Position numbers and translations under genes: made by a program. A model generated the notes under the pieces. That model was not told the origin of the DNA. It saw only the letters and a program-made list of their open reading frames with translations, and searched no databases. Positions 1 through 12,542 of a DNA stretch of 64,000 nucleotides are shown here, piece after piece; position 1 is the first letter of the stretch; each line of letters opens with the position of its first letter. The DNA is from Paramarasmius palmivorus (Eukaryota; Basidiomycota; Agaricomycetes; Agaricales; Marasmiaceae). Location: NCBI GenBank assembly GCA_037176845.1, contig JAYKXP010000003.1:372001-436000 (forward strand), read 5' to 3'.

Positions 1-1934
1 CGAAGGATCATACACATCTTTGATAGCTTCAAGCTTCTCATAATGACTCCCAAAAAAGGTATGTTGGTAGTTCCTCTCGTACAATGACGCCTAAAAGAAA
101 ACCAGAAAGGAATGGTTGAGTACGGATCCAGACACAAATTCTGGAACAAAGATACCCACCTCATTAAAATACGTCCCCGATCCAGGCTGCAGACTCTCCA
201 AAATATCATTGTAGCCTTTAAGTTTCTCCTTGATATTCTGGATCTCCTCTGCAGATGTACCATCCTCCCATGAATCACCAACAATAACAAGGGTAGCAGC
301 ATTCCTCCAAGCAGGATTCAAACCAACGGAGTCTGGGTCAACTCGCGAGACGGCCCCACCCGCGACGTGACTAGACTAGGAGTCAGAACCAGGACCTAAA
401 CCCAAATAAACACAACACTCACTTTGTAGCAAAACCATCTTCAAACGAAAGTAACACACTAGCCATCTTCTCGGGTTCCTCTTCGTACAATTCCCGAGTA
501 TACAACCTCGATGAAACCTCTGTATTCCTGCCAACCTGCCCATTCCTCGTGAAGAACTGCTGATAGAAGGCGTAAAATGACGGAAAGGGGACCGTGAAAA
601 CCTGGGTATCGTTCGATTTGCTTTGCATCAACTCGGCAAGAGGCGTAAACGTCGCATTTGCCTCTTCAGATGACACATTAGGATTGACCATCATCGCAAT
701 CAGCGACACGTTGGTCAACAACGAATAGCCTCCCCAACCATGGTCGGCGAGGCTAGGCTGAATCTTGAGGAACTCTGACCCAACTTCATGTGCAGTAGCC
801 CCCGCATCGGAGAAATTGGACAGGAGTATTGTGGTAGTTAGAGGTGTCGTCTCGTGTGTTTGGTAAGTCACGGAGGTGACAACGCCAAAGGTACCTCCTC
901 CGCCTCCACGTAATGCCCAGAAGAGGTCGGAGTTTGTGTACGCGTTGGCGGTGAGGTGTTCGCCTGAGGCGACCACGACGGTGAATTGGAGAGCGTTGTC
1001 AACACCTGTAGAGTGTAATGTGAGCTTGATATCGTTCAAAGAAATGTGATTCGCTTACCGAGTCCGTAGGTAGGAGCCAAAGCGCTATGTCCGCCCCCAA
1101 GGACCCAGCCACCGGCAGCACCAACGGATCCGCCAGCAGATATTCCACCGACAATGACGCGCCCGTTTTGCTCGGCAGCGTCATACGCTTCTTGCCATTG
1201 GACACCGGCTTCAAGTGTAAGAGCTAGACAGACACGTATTTGGTCAAACAACAAACCGGATACGGTTTGTTTGAGAACTTACCTTTGAACGTTTCCGAAC
1301 TAGTAGAGTTGGCCGGGACAAAAGCAGCGTTATACGTGATATTCTTGAGGTGGTGCGTCCAAATCATGAATGAGTTCCGAGCCGCGCTTCGGCCCAAGTA
1401 ATCATGTCTAGTATGATCCGGTTTCAAAGTGAGAAGGCTGGCTAAAATTCAAGGTCAAACTCACCCAGTGTTTTTGACGACCAAGCGTAGATTATGTTCA
1501 GCCGCGAACTGTACAGCAACTTGTATATCCTCGGGAGAACGCGCATCGACACCAATAGGAGGTATGCTCCCCTGTCCGCAGGGTGCTCCGAGAGTGGTGT
1601 TCAAATAGCACGCGCTGATCGTGTTATTGGGGAAGATGAAACTCTGAAAGTTGGTGTTTTGCAATGCACCAACTTGGTCTGCACGCCAAGTCCCGTTATC
1701 ATAGTTGACCTGGACGTCTGTACAGTTTCCCGAAGGGTTTGAAGCCGGGTAGCAGGCAGACTCCGGTGGTGTGGGATGAACGAGAGGTTGGGAGAGGCGC
1801 GACGCGAGCTGGTTGAAATCAGATTCGGAAGGCCAGCATGCCTCACCATATAGGCACTTGCAACTAGCTGCCAGGGAACCTTGGACTAGGCTAATGGCAT
1901 ACGATGCCAGGAAAGATAGCTGAGATGCAAGCAT
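1..1934 (-). CDS. Secreted FAD-linked oxidase (BBE/VAO family), copy 1, 3' end cut by window
   Basis: This is a flavin-dependent oxidoreductase of the berberine-bridge/VAO fold, expected to oxidise an alcohol, sugar or alkaloid-like substrate outside the cell. Exon 1 (about 1462-1934) starts MLASQLSF, a hydrophobic signal peptide, then a Cys-rich start with CKCLYG and CWPSE. The next exons carry GHDYLGRS, whose His is the usual 8-alpha-histidyl FAD anchor, then [18 protein letters not shown], then [15 protein letters not shown]. The second (cysteinyl) FAD anchor of plant BBEs is not seen, so mono-covalent flavin is inferred. The last exon runs off position 1. The gene is nearly identical to the copy at 2961-5000. 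The longer start used there (ATG at 5000) is AGG here, so translation must begin at the internal Met. A one-codon in-frame deletion separates the copies (FFTRNG here, FFVTTNG there). The substrate is unknown. Confidence 0.85.
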
Positions 1935-1984
1935 AATGGTCTTGGACCTCCTTGCAATGCAAAGAAGGATGTCTGGTGGAGCGG

Positions 1985-2190
1985 CACGTTTTATACTTTA
2001 AACCACAACAGCTTTCAAGGGATGCTGGCATGTAAGTGGAGAATCTGTCAATGGGTACTGCGCATGCACCCGCGAAGTTACAGCAGTGAGCGGACCACTA
2101 GAATATATCGGATACTTTCGGGTAGTACTACTTGTACTAAAATCCCTAGAGCCCACTAACGAACTAAAAATTGGAGCTGGCAAGGACCGA
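1985..2190 (-). promoter_or_regulatory. Duplicated promoter of FAD oxidase copy 1
   Basis: Reading toward the gene, a TATA-like TATAAAA lies at about 1989-1995, some 55-60 bases before the ATG at 1934. The block also contains the CAGCTTTCAAGGGATG word (sense orientation as printed) found upstream of all three oxidase copies. The same block recurs at about 5040-5260 with small indels. Confidence 0.55.
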
Positions 2191-2960
2191 CACAGCCCTT
2201 ATATTCGCAAGTATCACTCGTCGCGTCACCTTGCAATTGGAGCGTGTCTTCAGCGTAGAGCGGCTAGAAGTATTGGAAGGGGTGAAGCGTTTCATAATTG
2301 GAGCTGTTTGAGATAGATGGGAACTTGGAAGATTCAAGAAAGGATGCGAGAGGAACATAGCGGGGTTGACGCCTTCAGACGTGGGCGAAGTGGTCAAAGG
2401 GCAATGAGATTATGTCATCAAATGTTGAATCATTTATTGCCAATGCGGCAGTTTGAAGTCTCGACGTTTCCGCCTTCTTCTACCTCAGCTAAGTTACCTT
2501 GCTTGTCAAGGTCTCTCCCGAATGATTTGCACTTTCCCACCCTTCTAACCAAATAGCTTCAAACAACCCTTTCCGGAATTTTCCAACTTTTCACAGAGCG
2601 ATTCTGTCAGGTCCCTGAGAATTTCACCCCTCGGCTCTTCAAGCTTCAGTCTCGATTTCTTGTCGTTGAACATCCTCGAGACTCCGTGACAAGCAAGGTA
2701 TCTGCGCGGGACGCGCGCTTTCGAGTATATAGTCTCGCTCATTTCAAGCAAAGTTTCTGGGCACAACTATCCCCGAAGGAACCTCCAAAAAGGTCATCGC
2801 ACACCCCTACTGCTACTATTTAACTATCTCCGCGATATAGTAGGCCCCTTAGTACTATTCCGGTAGAATCAGATTTCAGATGGATATTGCACAAAGAAGC
2901 GTCATAAATAGAAGAAAACACACGGGTTGATACACAGGGGTATCGTGCATCCACTCATAA
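2191..2960. other. Spacer between tandem oxidase copies
   Basis: I see no convincing gene here. About 2882-2935 (GATATTGCACAAAGAAGCG and following bases) recurs at about 5326-5375, just beyond the other copy's promoter. It therefore marks the edge of the duplicated unit. The 2191-2880 stretch has no counterpart downstream of copy 2's promoter and looks like unique or inserted DNA. Its reading frames are short and show no family motif. Confidence 0.5.
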
Positions 2961-5000
2961 TTAGTACCCCTTAGGACAATTCAACAACTCATCCCAACGT
3001 TCAGATCCAACACCTTCAGCCACAACAAAAAGCCCCGAAGGATCATACACATCTTTAATGGCTTCAAGCTTCTCATAATGACTCCCAAAAAAGGTATGCT
3101 GGTAGTTCCTCTCGTACAATGACGCCTAAAAGAAAACCAGAAAGGAATGGTTGAGTATAGATCCAGACACAAATTCTGGAACAAAGATACCCACCTCATT
3201 AAAATACGTTCCCGATCCAGGCTGCAGACTTTCCAAAATATCATTGTAGCCTTTAAGTTTCTCCTTGATATTCTGGATCTCCTCTGCAGATGTACCATCG
3301 GCCCATGAATCACCAACATAAACATGGGTAACAGCATTCCTCCAAGCAGGGTTCAACCCAACGGAGTCTGGGTCAACTCGCGAGACGGCCCCACCCGCGA
3401 CGTGACTAAACAAGGAGTCAAAACCAGCATCCAAACCCAAATAAACATATATTTGGAAGAACACTCACTTTGCAGCAAAACCACCTTCAAACGAGAGCAA
3501 CACGCTAGCCATCTTCTCGGGTTCTTCTTCGTACAATTCCCGACTATACAACCTCGACGAAATCTCTACATTCCCACCAACCTGCCCGTTGGTTGTCACG
3601 AAGAACTGCTGATAAAAGGCGTAAAATGACGGAAACGGGACCGTGAAGACCTGGGTATCGTTCGATTTGCTTTGTATAAACTCCGTAAGAGGCGTAAACG
3701 TCGCATTTGCTTCTTCAGACGACACATTAGGATTGACCATAATCGCAGTCAGCGATGCATTGGTTAACCATGAATAGCCTCCCCAACCATGATCGGCGAG
3801 GCTAGGCTGAATCTTGAAAAACTCTGACCCAACTTCATGTGCAGTAGCCCCCGAATCGGAGAAGTTGGATAAGAGGATCGTGGCAGTTAGAGGTGATGAG
3901 TCGTGTGTTTGGTAAGTCACGGAGGTGACAACACCAAATGTACCTCCTCCGCCTCCACGCAGTGCCCAGAAGAGGTCGGGGTTTGTGTACGCGTTGGCGA
4001 TGAGGTGTTCACCTGAGGCGACCACGACGGTGAATTGGAGCGCGTTGTCAACACCTGAACAGTGTAAGGTGAGTTTGATATCATTCAAGAAAATGGAATC
4101 TACTTACCGAGTCCGTAGGTAGGAGCCAAAGCGCTGTGTCCACCCCCAAGGACCCAGCCACCGGCAGCACCAACGGATCCACCGGCAGATAGTCCACCGA
4201 CAATGACGCGCCCGTTTTGCTCGGCGGCATCATATGCTTCGTGCCATTGGACACCGGCTTCAAATGTAAGAGCTAGACAAACGCGTACTTGGTCAAACAA
4301 CAGACCGGAAATGGTTTGTTTGAGAACTTACCCTTGAACGTTTCCGAACTAGTAGAATTCGCTGGGACAAAAGCAGCGTTATACGTGATATTCTTCAGGT
4401 GGTGCGTCCAAATCATGAACGAATTCCGAGCCGCGCTTCGGCCCAAGTAATCGTGTCTAGTATGTTCAAAGTGAGAAGGTATACCCAGCTGGCGATTCAA
4501 GGTAAAACTCACCCAGTGTTTTTGACGACCAAGCGTAGATTATGTTCAGCTGCAAACTGTACAGCAGCTTGTATATCCTCGGGAGAACGCGCATCGACGC
4601 CAATAGGAGGTATACTCCCCTGTCCGCAGGGTGCTCCGAGAGTGGCGTTCAAATAACACGCGCTGATTGTGTCATTGGGGAAGATGAAACTCTGGAAGTT
4701 GGTGTTTTGCAATGCACCAACTTGGTCTGCACGCCAGTTCCCGTTACCATAGTTGACCTGGACGTCTGTACAGTTTCCCGAAGGGTTTGAAGCCGGGTAG
4801 CAGGCAGACTCGGGTGGTGTGGGATGAACGAGGGGTTGGGAGAGGCGCGACGCGAGCTGGTTGAGATCAGATTCGGAAGGCCAGCACGTGTCACCGTATA
4901 AGCATTTGCAACTAGTCGCTGGGGAACCTCGGACTAGGCTAATGGCATACGATGCCAGGAAAGATAGCTGAGATGCGAGCATAATGGTCTTGGACCTCAT
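2961..5000 (-). CDS. Secreted FAD-linked oxidase (BBE/VAO family), copy 2, complete
   Basis: This is the complete tandem copy, roughly 570-600 residues from about six exons. It starts [11 protein letters not shown] at 5000 with a signal peptide. Exon 1 ends near 4513 at the KNTG/GHDYLGRS junction that carries the FAD-binding His. Later exons carry [33 protein letters not shown] with [28 protein letters not shown], and a C-terminal block beginning [18 protein letters not shown]. The protein ends NCPKGY with TAA at 2961-2963. Many N-x-S/T sites fit secretion. The family is confident; the substrate is not. Because it is so close to copy 1, the duplication is recent or the copies are still converting each other. 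Confidence 0.9.
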
Positions 5001-5039
5001 TGCAATGCAAAGAAGGATGTCTGGTGGAGCGGCGTATAG

Positions 5040-5260
5040 GGCGTGTTTTATACTTTAAACCACAACAGCTTTCAAGGGATGCCGCAGCCTGGGAAATAAG
5101 CATCTTAGACATGTAAGTGGAGAATGATGAATCTATCAATGGGTAGAATTACTGCGCATGCGCCCGCGAAGTTACAGCAGTGGGCGGACCGCCGGAATAT
5201 ATCGGATACTTTCGGGTAGTACCACTCGTACTAAAATCCCTAGAGCCCACCAACGAAGTA
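5040..5260 (-). promoter_or_regulatory. Duplicated promoter of FAD oxidase copy 2
   Basis: It contains a TATA-like box at about 5046-5052 (TATAAAA on the minus strand), roughly 46-52 bases before the ATG at 5000, and the shared word CAGCTTTCAAGGGATG near 5066. It aligns with 1985-2190 and, more weakly, with about 45960-46050 upstream of the third copy. Confidence 0.55.
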
Positions 5261-5375
5261 GAAAATCGGGGGATGGTCCGACACAGCCTTTTGCCCCTGT
5301 AATCGCAAAATGAGTCAGTGATATTGCACAAAGAAGCGTAATAAATAGAAGTAAATTCACGGATTGATACGAGCA

Positions 5376-6039
5376 AGTTGAACCTCGTGCTAGCATTGAA
5401 AGATTCCCGACTGCAGGGTGTGGCACATGCAAAATGTAGAGCTGAAGATGTTTACCACCACTTTAAGTTACTGAGGTTGACACCTGTACTAAGTTCTGCC
5501 AAGTTCTGCCAACACTTTCGCAACACCTGGGTGAACTTTTAACTTTCGAAAACAGATTCGGATATAGCAGCCTTCCAAGGCAAGAGGCAGAAATCCCTCT
5601 GATATGTATCAGTTTCATGGATATTCGGTGACAACGTAATCCTTACCGCTCTCAAGTAGGGTCCTGCTCTAGACACATATACATACGTCAACATAGAACC
5701 TTATGCACCTGAAACGGCGAACTTACTTGCGTTTCTTCTGCCATTCGACATGACCATCACCTCTAGCATAAACGGCGTGTAATATGCTATCCCGCACTGT
5801 CCAAGGTCAGACGAGATACCATGCCATGGTGAGATCAGGAAGGTGTTCGTCCTGGCTAAACGGAACCGGTGTAGGATACGCAGCTCTTCTCGGTGAGTGG
5901 CCAAGACTAAGAAGTTGTTACCTCTGCATCTTCCCCAAGTTCCATCGACGAATACCTCAGCGACTACCTGTTGATTCCCGGCTGAATAACACCAAGAGAA
6001 ATGAATAATAGAACACACGAAGATGAGATATTACGCACA
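5376..6039. other. Spacer with no supported gene
   Basis: A 105-codon open frame lies on the minus strand (5701-6018) but resembles no family I recognise and has no clear exon partners. I see no tRNA or terminal repeats here. Confidence 0.4.
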
Positions 6040-6390
6040 ACACGTCCCGCGAGAAATCGCAATCTGAGCTGCCTCCTCAAAGAAACATCCCCTCTAGTCA
6101 CGAACTCGCCGAGTCATGCATAAACTGATCTGTTGCCTATTTAAAGAGTGAGCTCGCGGTCTCAGTCAACCCTTGGTTTGTGTATCATACCCTCCAACCA
6201 TGGTGAAAACTTGGTGTATAACGCGGTGGACCGGGTCAAATCACTCGATCCGATTCCTCGATTCCTTAGGTGATAAAGGGTAACTGAACTGGAAGAGGAG
6301 ATGTGCGAGCAATGTGCTGCTGCAGGTGAAGCCAAGCAAAAACAAAAACAACTTCAAACATCGCTAGCGCTCACAACGATCTAAGCGCTC
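6040..6390 (-). pseudogene. Decayed fragment of SET/MYND-like gene
   Basis: This stretch aligns by eye with part of the intact SET gene at about 20140-20430. Matches include GAGCTGCCTC..CAAAGAAAC (near 6065, against 20150) and ACTTGGTGTATAACGCGGTG (near 6209, against 20330), followed by GGTCAAAT..CTCG. At least one single-base indel breaks the frame within the conserved F-D-Q-I-T segment. No SET catalytic core is found beside it. I read it as a relic of a dispersed duplicate, in the same orientation as the intact gene. Confidence 0.6.
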
Positions 6391-6549
6391 TGCCATCCTG
6401 CAAAAAGATCTCCTACGGTTTCAATCCTAAAATTCTGTAACTAAGTACCTGATGGCTGAATTTAAACTATTAAGATCCTGTACTATATGAACTTCAACTA
6501 TTCTCAGAAATAAACTAAGTACGTAGAGATTGAACGGAGTGTCAACATT

Positions 6550-9500
6550 CTAGTTCAAGTTGAGCATCCCCTTCAGAATTTTATTTTGCTCACTGGCCAT
6601 CTTGATATCAGCTAGAGAAATGCCCGACCTCTCGCACATTCCTCTGAACACACCGCCTTCTTTTGACCAGAGGTTCTCGGGAGAATCAAACTCCTTGACC
6701 TGTCCAGCATCCAGGACGCAAATTCGGTCGTACCCGATGATAGTACGCAAGCGGTGGGCGATACATAAGAGTGTACGATCCGCAAACTCGACCTGAATAG
6801 TGTCTTGAATGTTGCGGTCGGTCTCAAAGTCGACAGAAGCTACCGAAGGTTTGAGTTTTTCCACTTTCCTGAACTGAACAGAGGTTGACTCACCGGTTGC
6901 TTCATCCATGATGATAATCTTAGAATTTTTTACCAGCGCTCGTGCCAAACTGACCAAAGACCGCTTCACCGGACAGTCAGTAAAATACAACGAGAAACAG
7001 AGTAACGGATTCATTACCTGTCCGACAGAAAGGTTGGATCCACCTTCTTCAATACGGCTATCCAAGGTCAAGCGACTCGATGACCCTTCATTGATCGTCG
7101 ACGATGCACTTGATGAATAACCGTCGGACTTCACGTTCTCGACCAGCCAAGAACGCTTCAGAGCATCCCACAGCGTAGCATCGTCGTATTGCCCAAAGGG
7201 ATCGAGGTTGGACCGCAGGTCACCTGGAACTAGTCTAAGCACTGCTAGTAGCATTTCTATCCGCCTGATCATGACTTACCACTGAATAGAGTAGGCTCTT
7301 GTGGAATGACTGATATGTTCATCAGTAAAGACAGTGTGCGTTGTCAAGAGTTATACCCACTTGCAAGTGCACTGCGAAGGTCACGAAGACCAATCTCAGA
7401 TATGTCAATGCCGTCGACCTTGATGCATCCGGATAGCAACTCTATGGTCCTATATAGAGTCATAGTGACTGCGAACATGTTTCATTCATCCTAAGCGTCA
7501 AGTCGGTGGAAGGTGCTTACTGGTCGACTTGCCGGCTCCAGTGCGTCCAACAATGCCAATGTGTTCTCCACCATTGATGTTCATGCTAACGCCCTTGAGT
7601 ACTGGAGGAAGGCCAGGGCGGTAGCTGACAACCACGTCCTTCATTTCTACAGATCCTGTACTAGGCCAAGATGGGGGCGGCTTGTTTTCAGGGATGTCAT
7701 GGGGCGGCTCCTGCTCGACTTCACTTGTGTAATGAAGGACCCTCTCCACAGCATTCATGTTATTCTCGACTTCGGCGCTTTGACGCACAGCCCAGCCGAA
7801 TGCCTAATGTCGAAGGTGTTTATAGCGGACACTCAATAACTGAACGTATCATACCTGTTGAACAACCAGCATGTATGACAACACAACACCGGTTTGAGCT
7901 GGAGAGATGTCTGCCCGAGTGCCGACAGCCATGATTGCTACCGCGAAGACCATAATGGATCCAAGGAAGTCCAATCGAATGCTCAACCAACGCTGATTTG
8001 ATACACTCAACCAATAGGCCCTATGAAAAGTTGACGAATGTGTAGCGAATCGCTTTGGAGGGTGGACCCACCGGTTCTCTATGTTTGTCCTGGACGCATT
8101 TTCATTCTTGAAACGCGGGGATTCTCCATAAGCGCGTATCGTCGTAAGACCAGTCATAGATTCCGAAAAGTGACCATACAAAGAAGATCGTAACACGGCA
8201 TCTAGGCGCTGGGAGGACTAGCTTTAGTATATGTCTTGCATTAGCCAACATAGACACAGACCTTCAGCTCTCGAGCGCTGGCCCGGTAGAATATGGTGAT
8301 CCAGTAGTACAGAACCAGGATGAACGCCACCGCAATGAGGAACCATGGTATAATGATCGAAACCAATACGATTGAACCCACGACTTGGACCATGGTGCCG
8401 AGAAATTGGCGCATAGCTTCGCCGACGACATTGTCTAGCGTGTCGATGTCTGGAGACCGCGTTAATGAGAAGAACAGGGTATCAGGTCCCGACATACCCT
8501 TGCTGAAGCGATTCATGATTCGACCAAGGGGCTTACAAGATCATCAGTACAACGAATGATGTGCCGAACATGCAGTAACTAACAGTAGTGCTAGTGTTCG
8601 GTGGTTATTATTCAGTAAAAATTCCAATTTATGATTACACAAACTCACTCAAAAAAGGAGACTGGGGCGTGCATTACTCGCGTCAGTGCGTTCTAATTGA
8701 CACGGTGTTAATCGAAGTCCAGATGCACAGGGATATACGCACTCGATGCAGGGTCCGCGAGGCGTTGAAAGTGAACAACGCAAAGACAGCGCCCATCGAA
8801 AAGAGACCAAACGCCTATGGATATCAGAATAGGACATTTCGCTACGGCTGAAAAGACGATCTCACTTGCGAAAAACCCAACACGGCGTAGATCGTCATCT
8901 ACATCAAAATCCGTGAGAGTAGCTCTTGAATCCCTGTATGAGGACTCACATATATACCCTTAGCCATACCAAAAGTCCTGTTAATCTGTGAGCTTCAGAC
9001 CGGCTCCCTTGAGAGGCCAACATACTCTTCTTGCCACCACACTAGCCTGAGTAGAGTCAATGACTGAATACGTTAATGATAATGACAGCTATGCTCACCA
9101 ATAAGGACTGAGAACACTGGAACCTTGGAAGAATAACACGGCGACTACGAACAATGGGAAGGTGAATGGCAGGCGTCCAGCACGGAAGAAGTTCATGTAC
9201 GCTAAATCATGGAATTGAGCCATGTTGGAGACACAAGAATATGAATTCACGTACTGCTGAAACTGACGGATCCCACATTGCGATCCTCGGTTTGCATGAG
9301 TTTCTTCGAGGTGGTATCTCTCTTCTTTTCTCCGCGCATCGCAGGGTTGTCCTCCGTCTTCTTCTCCGGTGACCTTTTATCCGCAGATTCTTCTTGGGAC
9401 TCAGTGCTACCGAATTCCTCGATGAATCGTGCGAAAGCACCGCCTTTAGCCATCAGTTCAGAATATGTTCCTTCTTCGACGATCGCACCATCATTAAGCG

Positions 9501-12171
9501 TAACGATGTAGTCCATGTGAGGTAGGAAATGCAGAGCATGGGTGACAATGATACGAGTCGTGCCTGCCAGCGCTCCCTGCATGACGTTCTCGAATACGTC
9601 CTTGGCTACATGGGCATCCAGAGCAGACAGTGGATCGTCGAAGAGGGTGATTTTGCTGCCAAAGTAGAGAGCACGAGCGATATTGATGCGCTGTTTCTGT
9701 CCGCCAGACAGTGATATACCTAGTACCAAGTTTAGCTTAGCTGTGAAAGGGAAAGGAGATATTCACCTTTTTCGCCAACCTCAGTAAGATCACCGTCACT
9801 GAGCGTAGGTCAGTGCCCAGAATAAGGTCAGAGAATGAGAAGATACGTACGGCGAAAGCATTTCAAAGTCGGGAAGGAGGCATGCATCCGTGACGACTTT
9901 CCAGTACTTTTCCTCATCAAAGGGTTGCCCGAACGTGATGTTATCGCGAATAGTGGCGCTCTTTGAAGTTGCAGTAAGTGAGAAGTTGCTACAGTGTCCG
10001 AGAGAATCAAACCTGAATCCATGGTATCTGAGGGCAGTAGCCGACGCGTTCGCCAAAGACAATTTCACCGTCAGTCCGATGCATCTCTAAAGTAGACTAT
10101 CAGCGGTACGTTCAGCTAAAACAGTTACAACATAGACTAACCTCCGACTAGTCCCTGTAATAGACTGGACTTCCCTGAGCCAATGGGTCCCACAATTGCA
10201 CACATTTTACCGCGTGGAATGGATAGGTTGATATTCTTCAGCCTGAATATACGATCCTCTGTTTTCGGTGTCTCTGATTGCTTCTCGCTGATTTCTGAAT
10301 TGACTGCGGAATCTGCCTTGCGGTTGATCACTTGCTTGACTTTTTCTACAGCAGCAGAGGCGGCGGAGACGGTTGGAATAGCAGGTTTGGCTGATGTTTT
10401 GGACGGTGGAGGTGCATCCCAAGTGAAGTGTGCATTTTTCACCGACAGAGCGACATCCAATTTCGGATCGAATTTGATGTTTTCACCCATAACCTCCGCA
10501 AGGAATACATCTTGAACTCGACTGAACGCATTTGCCGCATCGGCGATGGAGCTCAGTGCAACCGCTGGTAGAACATTTAGAAGAGAGTAATGCAGAAGAT
10601 ACCAGTCGACTCACGCAGGAAGGTCAAAGGTGTTCTCAGAAGATTGAATAATGAAAGGGAAGAAAAAATAATTGACGGCTCTAGCTCGTGCCCTGTAATG
10701 GCGTATACGATAAACGAAAGGACGGCCGCCAGTGTCGGGAGTGCAAAACCCAGGGCGTTGTTGACCGAGCGTAGCATCAGTCGTGATCGGAGGAATCTGC
10801 ATTGGGAGTGGAAATAAGTATCATCAAACAATGTAAAGGTTTGGGACTGACTTCATCTCTTGGGTACGGAATTTCTCGACGCGGTCCAAGAAGGGAAGCT
10901 AACATCGAAATAAGTATGGATGCTATTAAATAATATTGGTCATTCAAGTCACCTCCCAAGCGAAAAGTTTGATCAGTCGCATGTTACCCAGCAGTTCCTG
11001 CAGAAGCCCAATTCTGCGATCCGTCCAGACCATGCTTCGTTTCCTGAAATCAGGTATTAGCTTGTTTCGCTGATCGTTCAGAGTAAACACCGTCACCTCA
11101 AAAGGAAGAGCATCTTGGTGATTCTTCCCTGAAGCGGGCTGAATAACAAGAAGAATGCAAAGCCGGGAAGAGCGCTGTATCCCAAGTTGATGCACAAGAT
11201 GATCAAACAAATGATCATCTGGACCGGAGATGTGAACGCCATATGGAAGTAGGCCATGCAGAAGTCGATCCTCGAGACGTCGGTACTAATCATTGATGTC
11301 AACCTTCCAGCTGTCAAACCACGCGCAGACCGTGCTCTAGAGGTGAGCTTCAGGGAACGCGCGAAGAGAGCGTGGATGAGAGCACCACGTAGAATGACAC
11401 CTGTGGTATAACCACGATAGTAGGCCTGTGCGTTCAGAAGCGAGATGGCAATCTGAACGGCCCAAAGTCCAAGAGCTAGCCCTACACCTGGGCCTATCGG
11501 CGGTAAACCTTCACCCCTTGATACCTGCGCGTGAGATTCTTTTGCAAACCGGATAATTGCCTGATGAATCATTGAGTAGGATCTACAATGGCTGAAGAGA
11601 GAGACACACACACCTTAATGATCAAAGGACTAGTGATTGTTCCAACATCGGCCAGAAGACGGAATAGACCGCCGAGCCCAAACCACCAATAAACAGCGTC
11701 GTTGCATGCCATAGCGAGGCTTGGCGACTTTCGTTTCGTTGTTTTCCTCCAGCGTTGAGCACGTTCCTCCTTTTGACCGAGTAACGACCACCAAAAGGCC
11801 TTGAAAAACGGCGGTACAGCGGTCCCGTCGTCGAGGCTTTCATTATACGCGTCAGCCTCGCGTTGCCGACGTTCGAAGGATTCGACAATCTTTTCTGCGT
11901 ACGCCTCGGCTGCTCGTTTGTCGTCCAAGCGGTAAAGATCTGGAACCTCCAGAGGTCGAGCATACCCCAAGGCGAGAATACTCGTCATCCATGAGAAGGT
12001 GATACAGGAAAACCATGACGCGCCGACTTCGGGAATCAATTGAGCGTCATCGAGAGAGCTGGGTGGCGGCGAAGCTTTTGTGGAGACGAAAGGGACCCGA
12101 GAATGCCATGGACGGGGACGAAAAGCCAGAATATCTTCTGGTGAGGATTTTGGTGGAGGTGAGGCTGCCAT
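6550..12171 (-). CDS. ABCC-type (MRP/Yor1-like) ABC transporter
   Basis: This is a full-size exporter with two membrane domains and two nucleotide-binding domains, expected in the plasma or vacuolar membrane and moving conjugates or drugs using ATP. The start is Met at 12171 ([10 protein letters not shown]); an in-frame Met at 12300 is less likely. In order: N-terminal [14 protein letters not shown] segments around 11093-11611 and 10577-10831; NBD1 with Walker [10 protein letters not shown] (near 10160), signature LSGGQKQR and Walker [13 protein letters not shown] (9600-9730); second TM domain (8100-8560); NBD2 with Walker A GRTGAGKS (near 7540), MDEAT and the switch-His AHRLRT (near 6760). 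The NBD1 Walker-B Asp in place of Glu is typical of ABCC. Many short introns, two of them readable through, split the NBD2 signature and the ATASVD motif. The long Yor1-like linker before NBD1 is rich in Ser, Ala and Lys. Confidence 0.92.
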
Positions 12172-12542
12172 GATGGTTGAGCAAGAACCTGGCCCGGGAG
12201 CATCTTGGAATGCATGTTTAAGCCTACCGACCGTTTCATCGCATGAAAATGAGTGACAAGGTTGCTGTAATCTGATAAGACGATCAGAAAAACACCACAT
12301 GGGTTATCATATCAGATAAAAATTACCTCCGAACCGAACTTATTTGGCTAATCGTAATCCCATCGCCGAAATACACCCTGCATCTGGCCCCACGGTCCAT
12401 CGGTATTGCGGCCGAAAGACGGAAAAGTGCTTCGTCCCAACATCGTTCAATGCTTTCAAAATCCTTTAAAATTGTCAGGATTCATATAATTCTACTGCAT
12501 AATTCTATACAGTGACCATACATACCAAATAAAAATAGAAAA
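12172..12542. other. Spacer upstream of the ABC transporter
   Basis: This 371-bp gap lies between two minus-strand genes. It should hold the ABC transporter promoter and 5' leader and the hydratase gene's 3' end. No other feature was seen. Confidence 0.4.

Noticed and set aside
5701..6018. 105-codon minus-strand open frame
   Set aside because: No family motif, no splice partners, and adjacent to a decayed gene; not enough to call a CDS.
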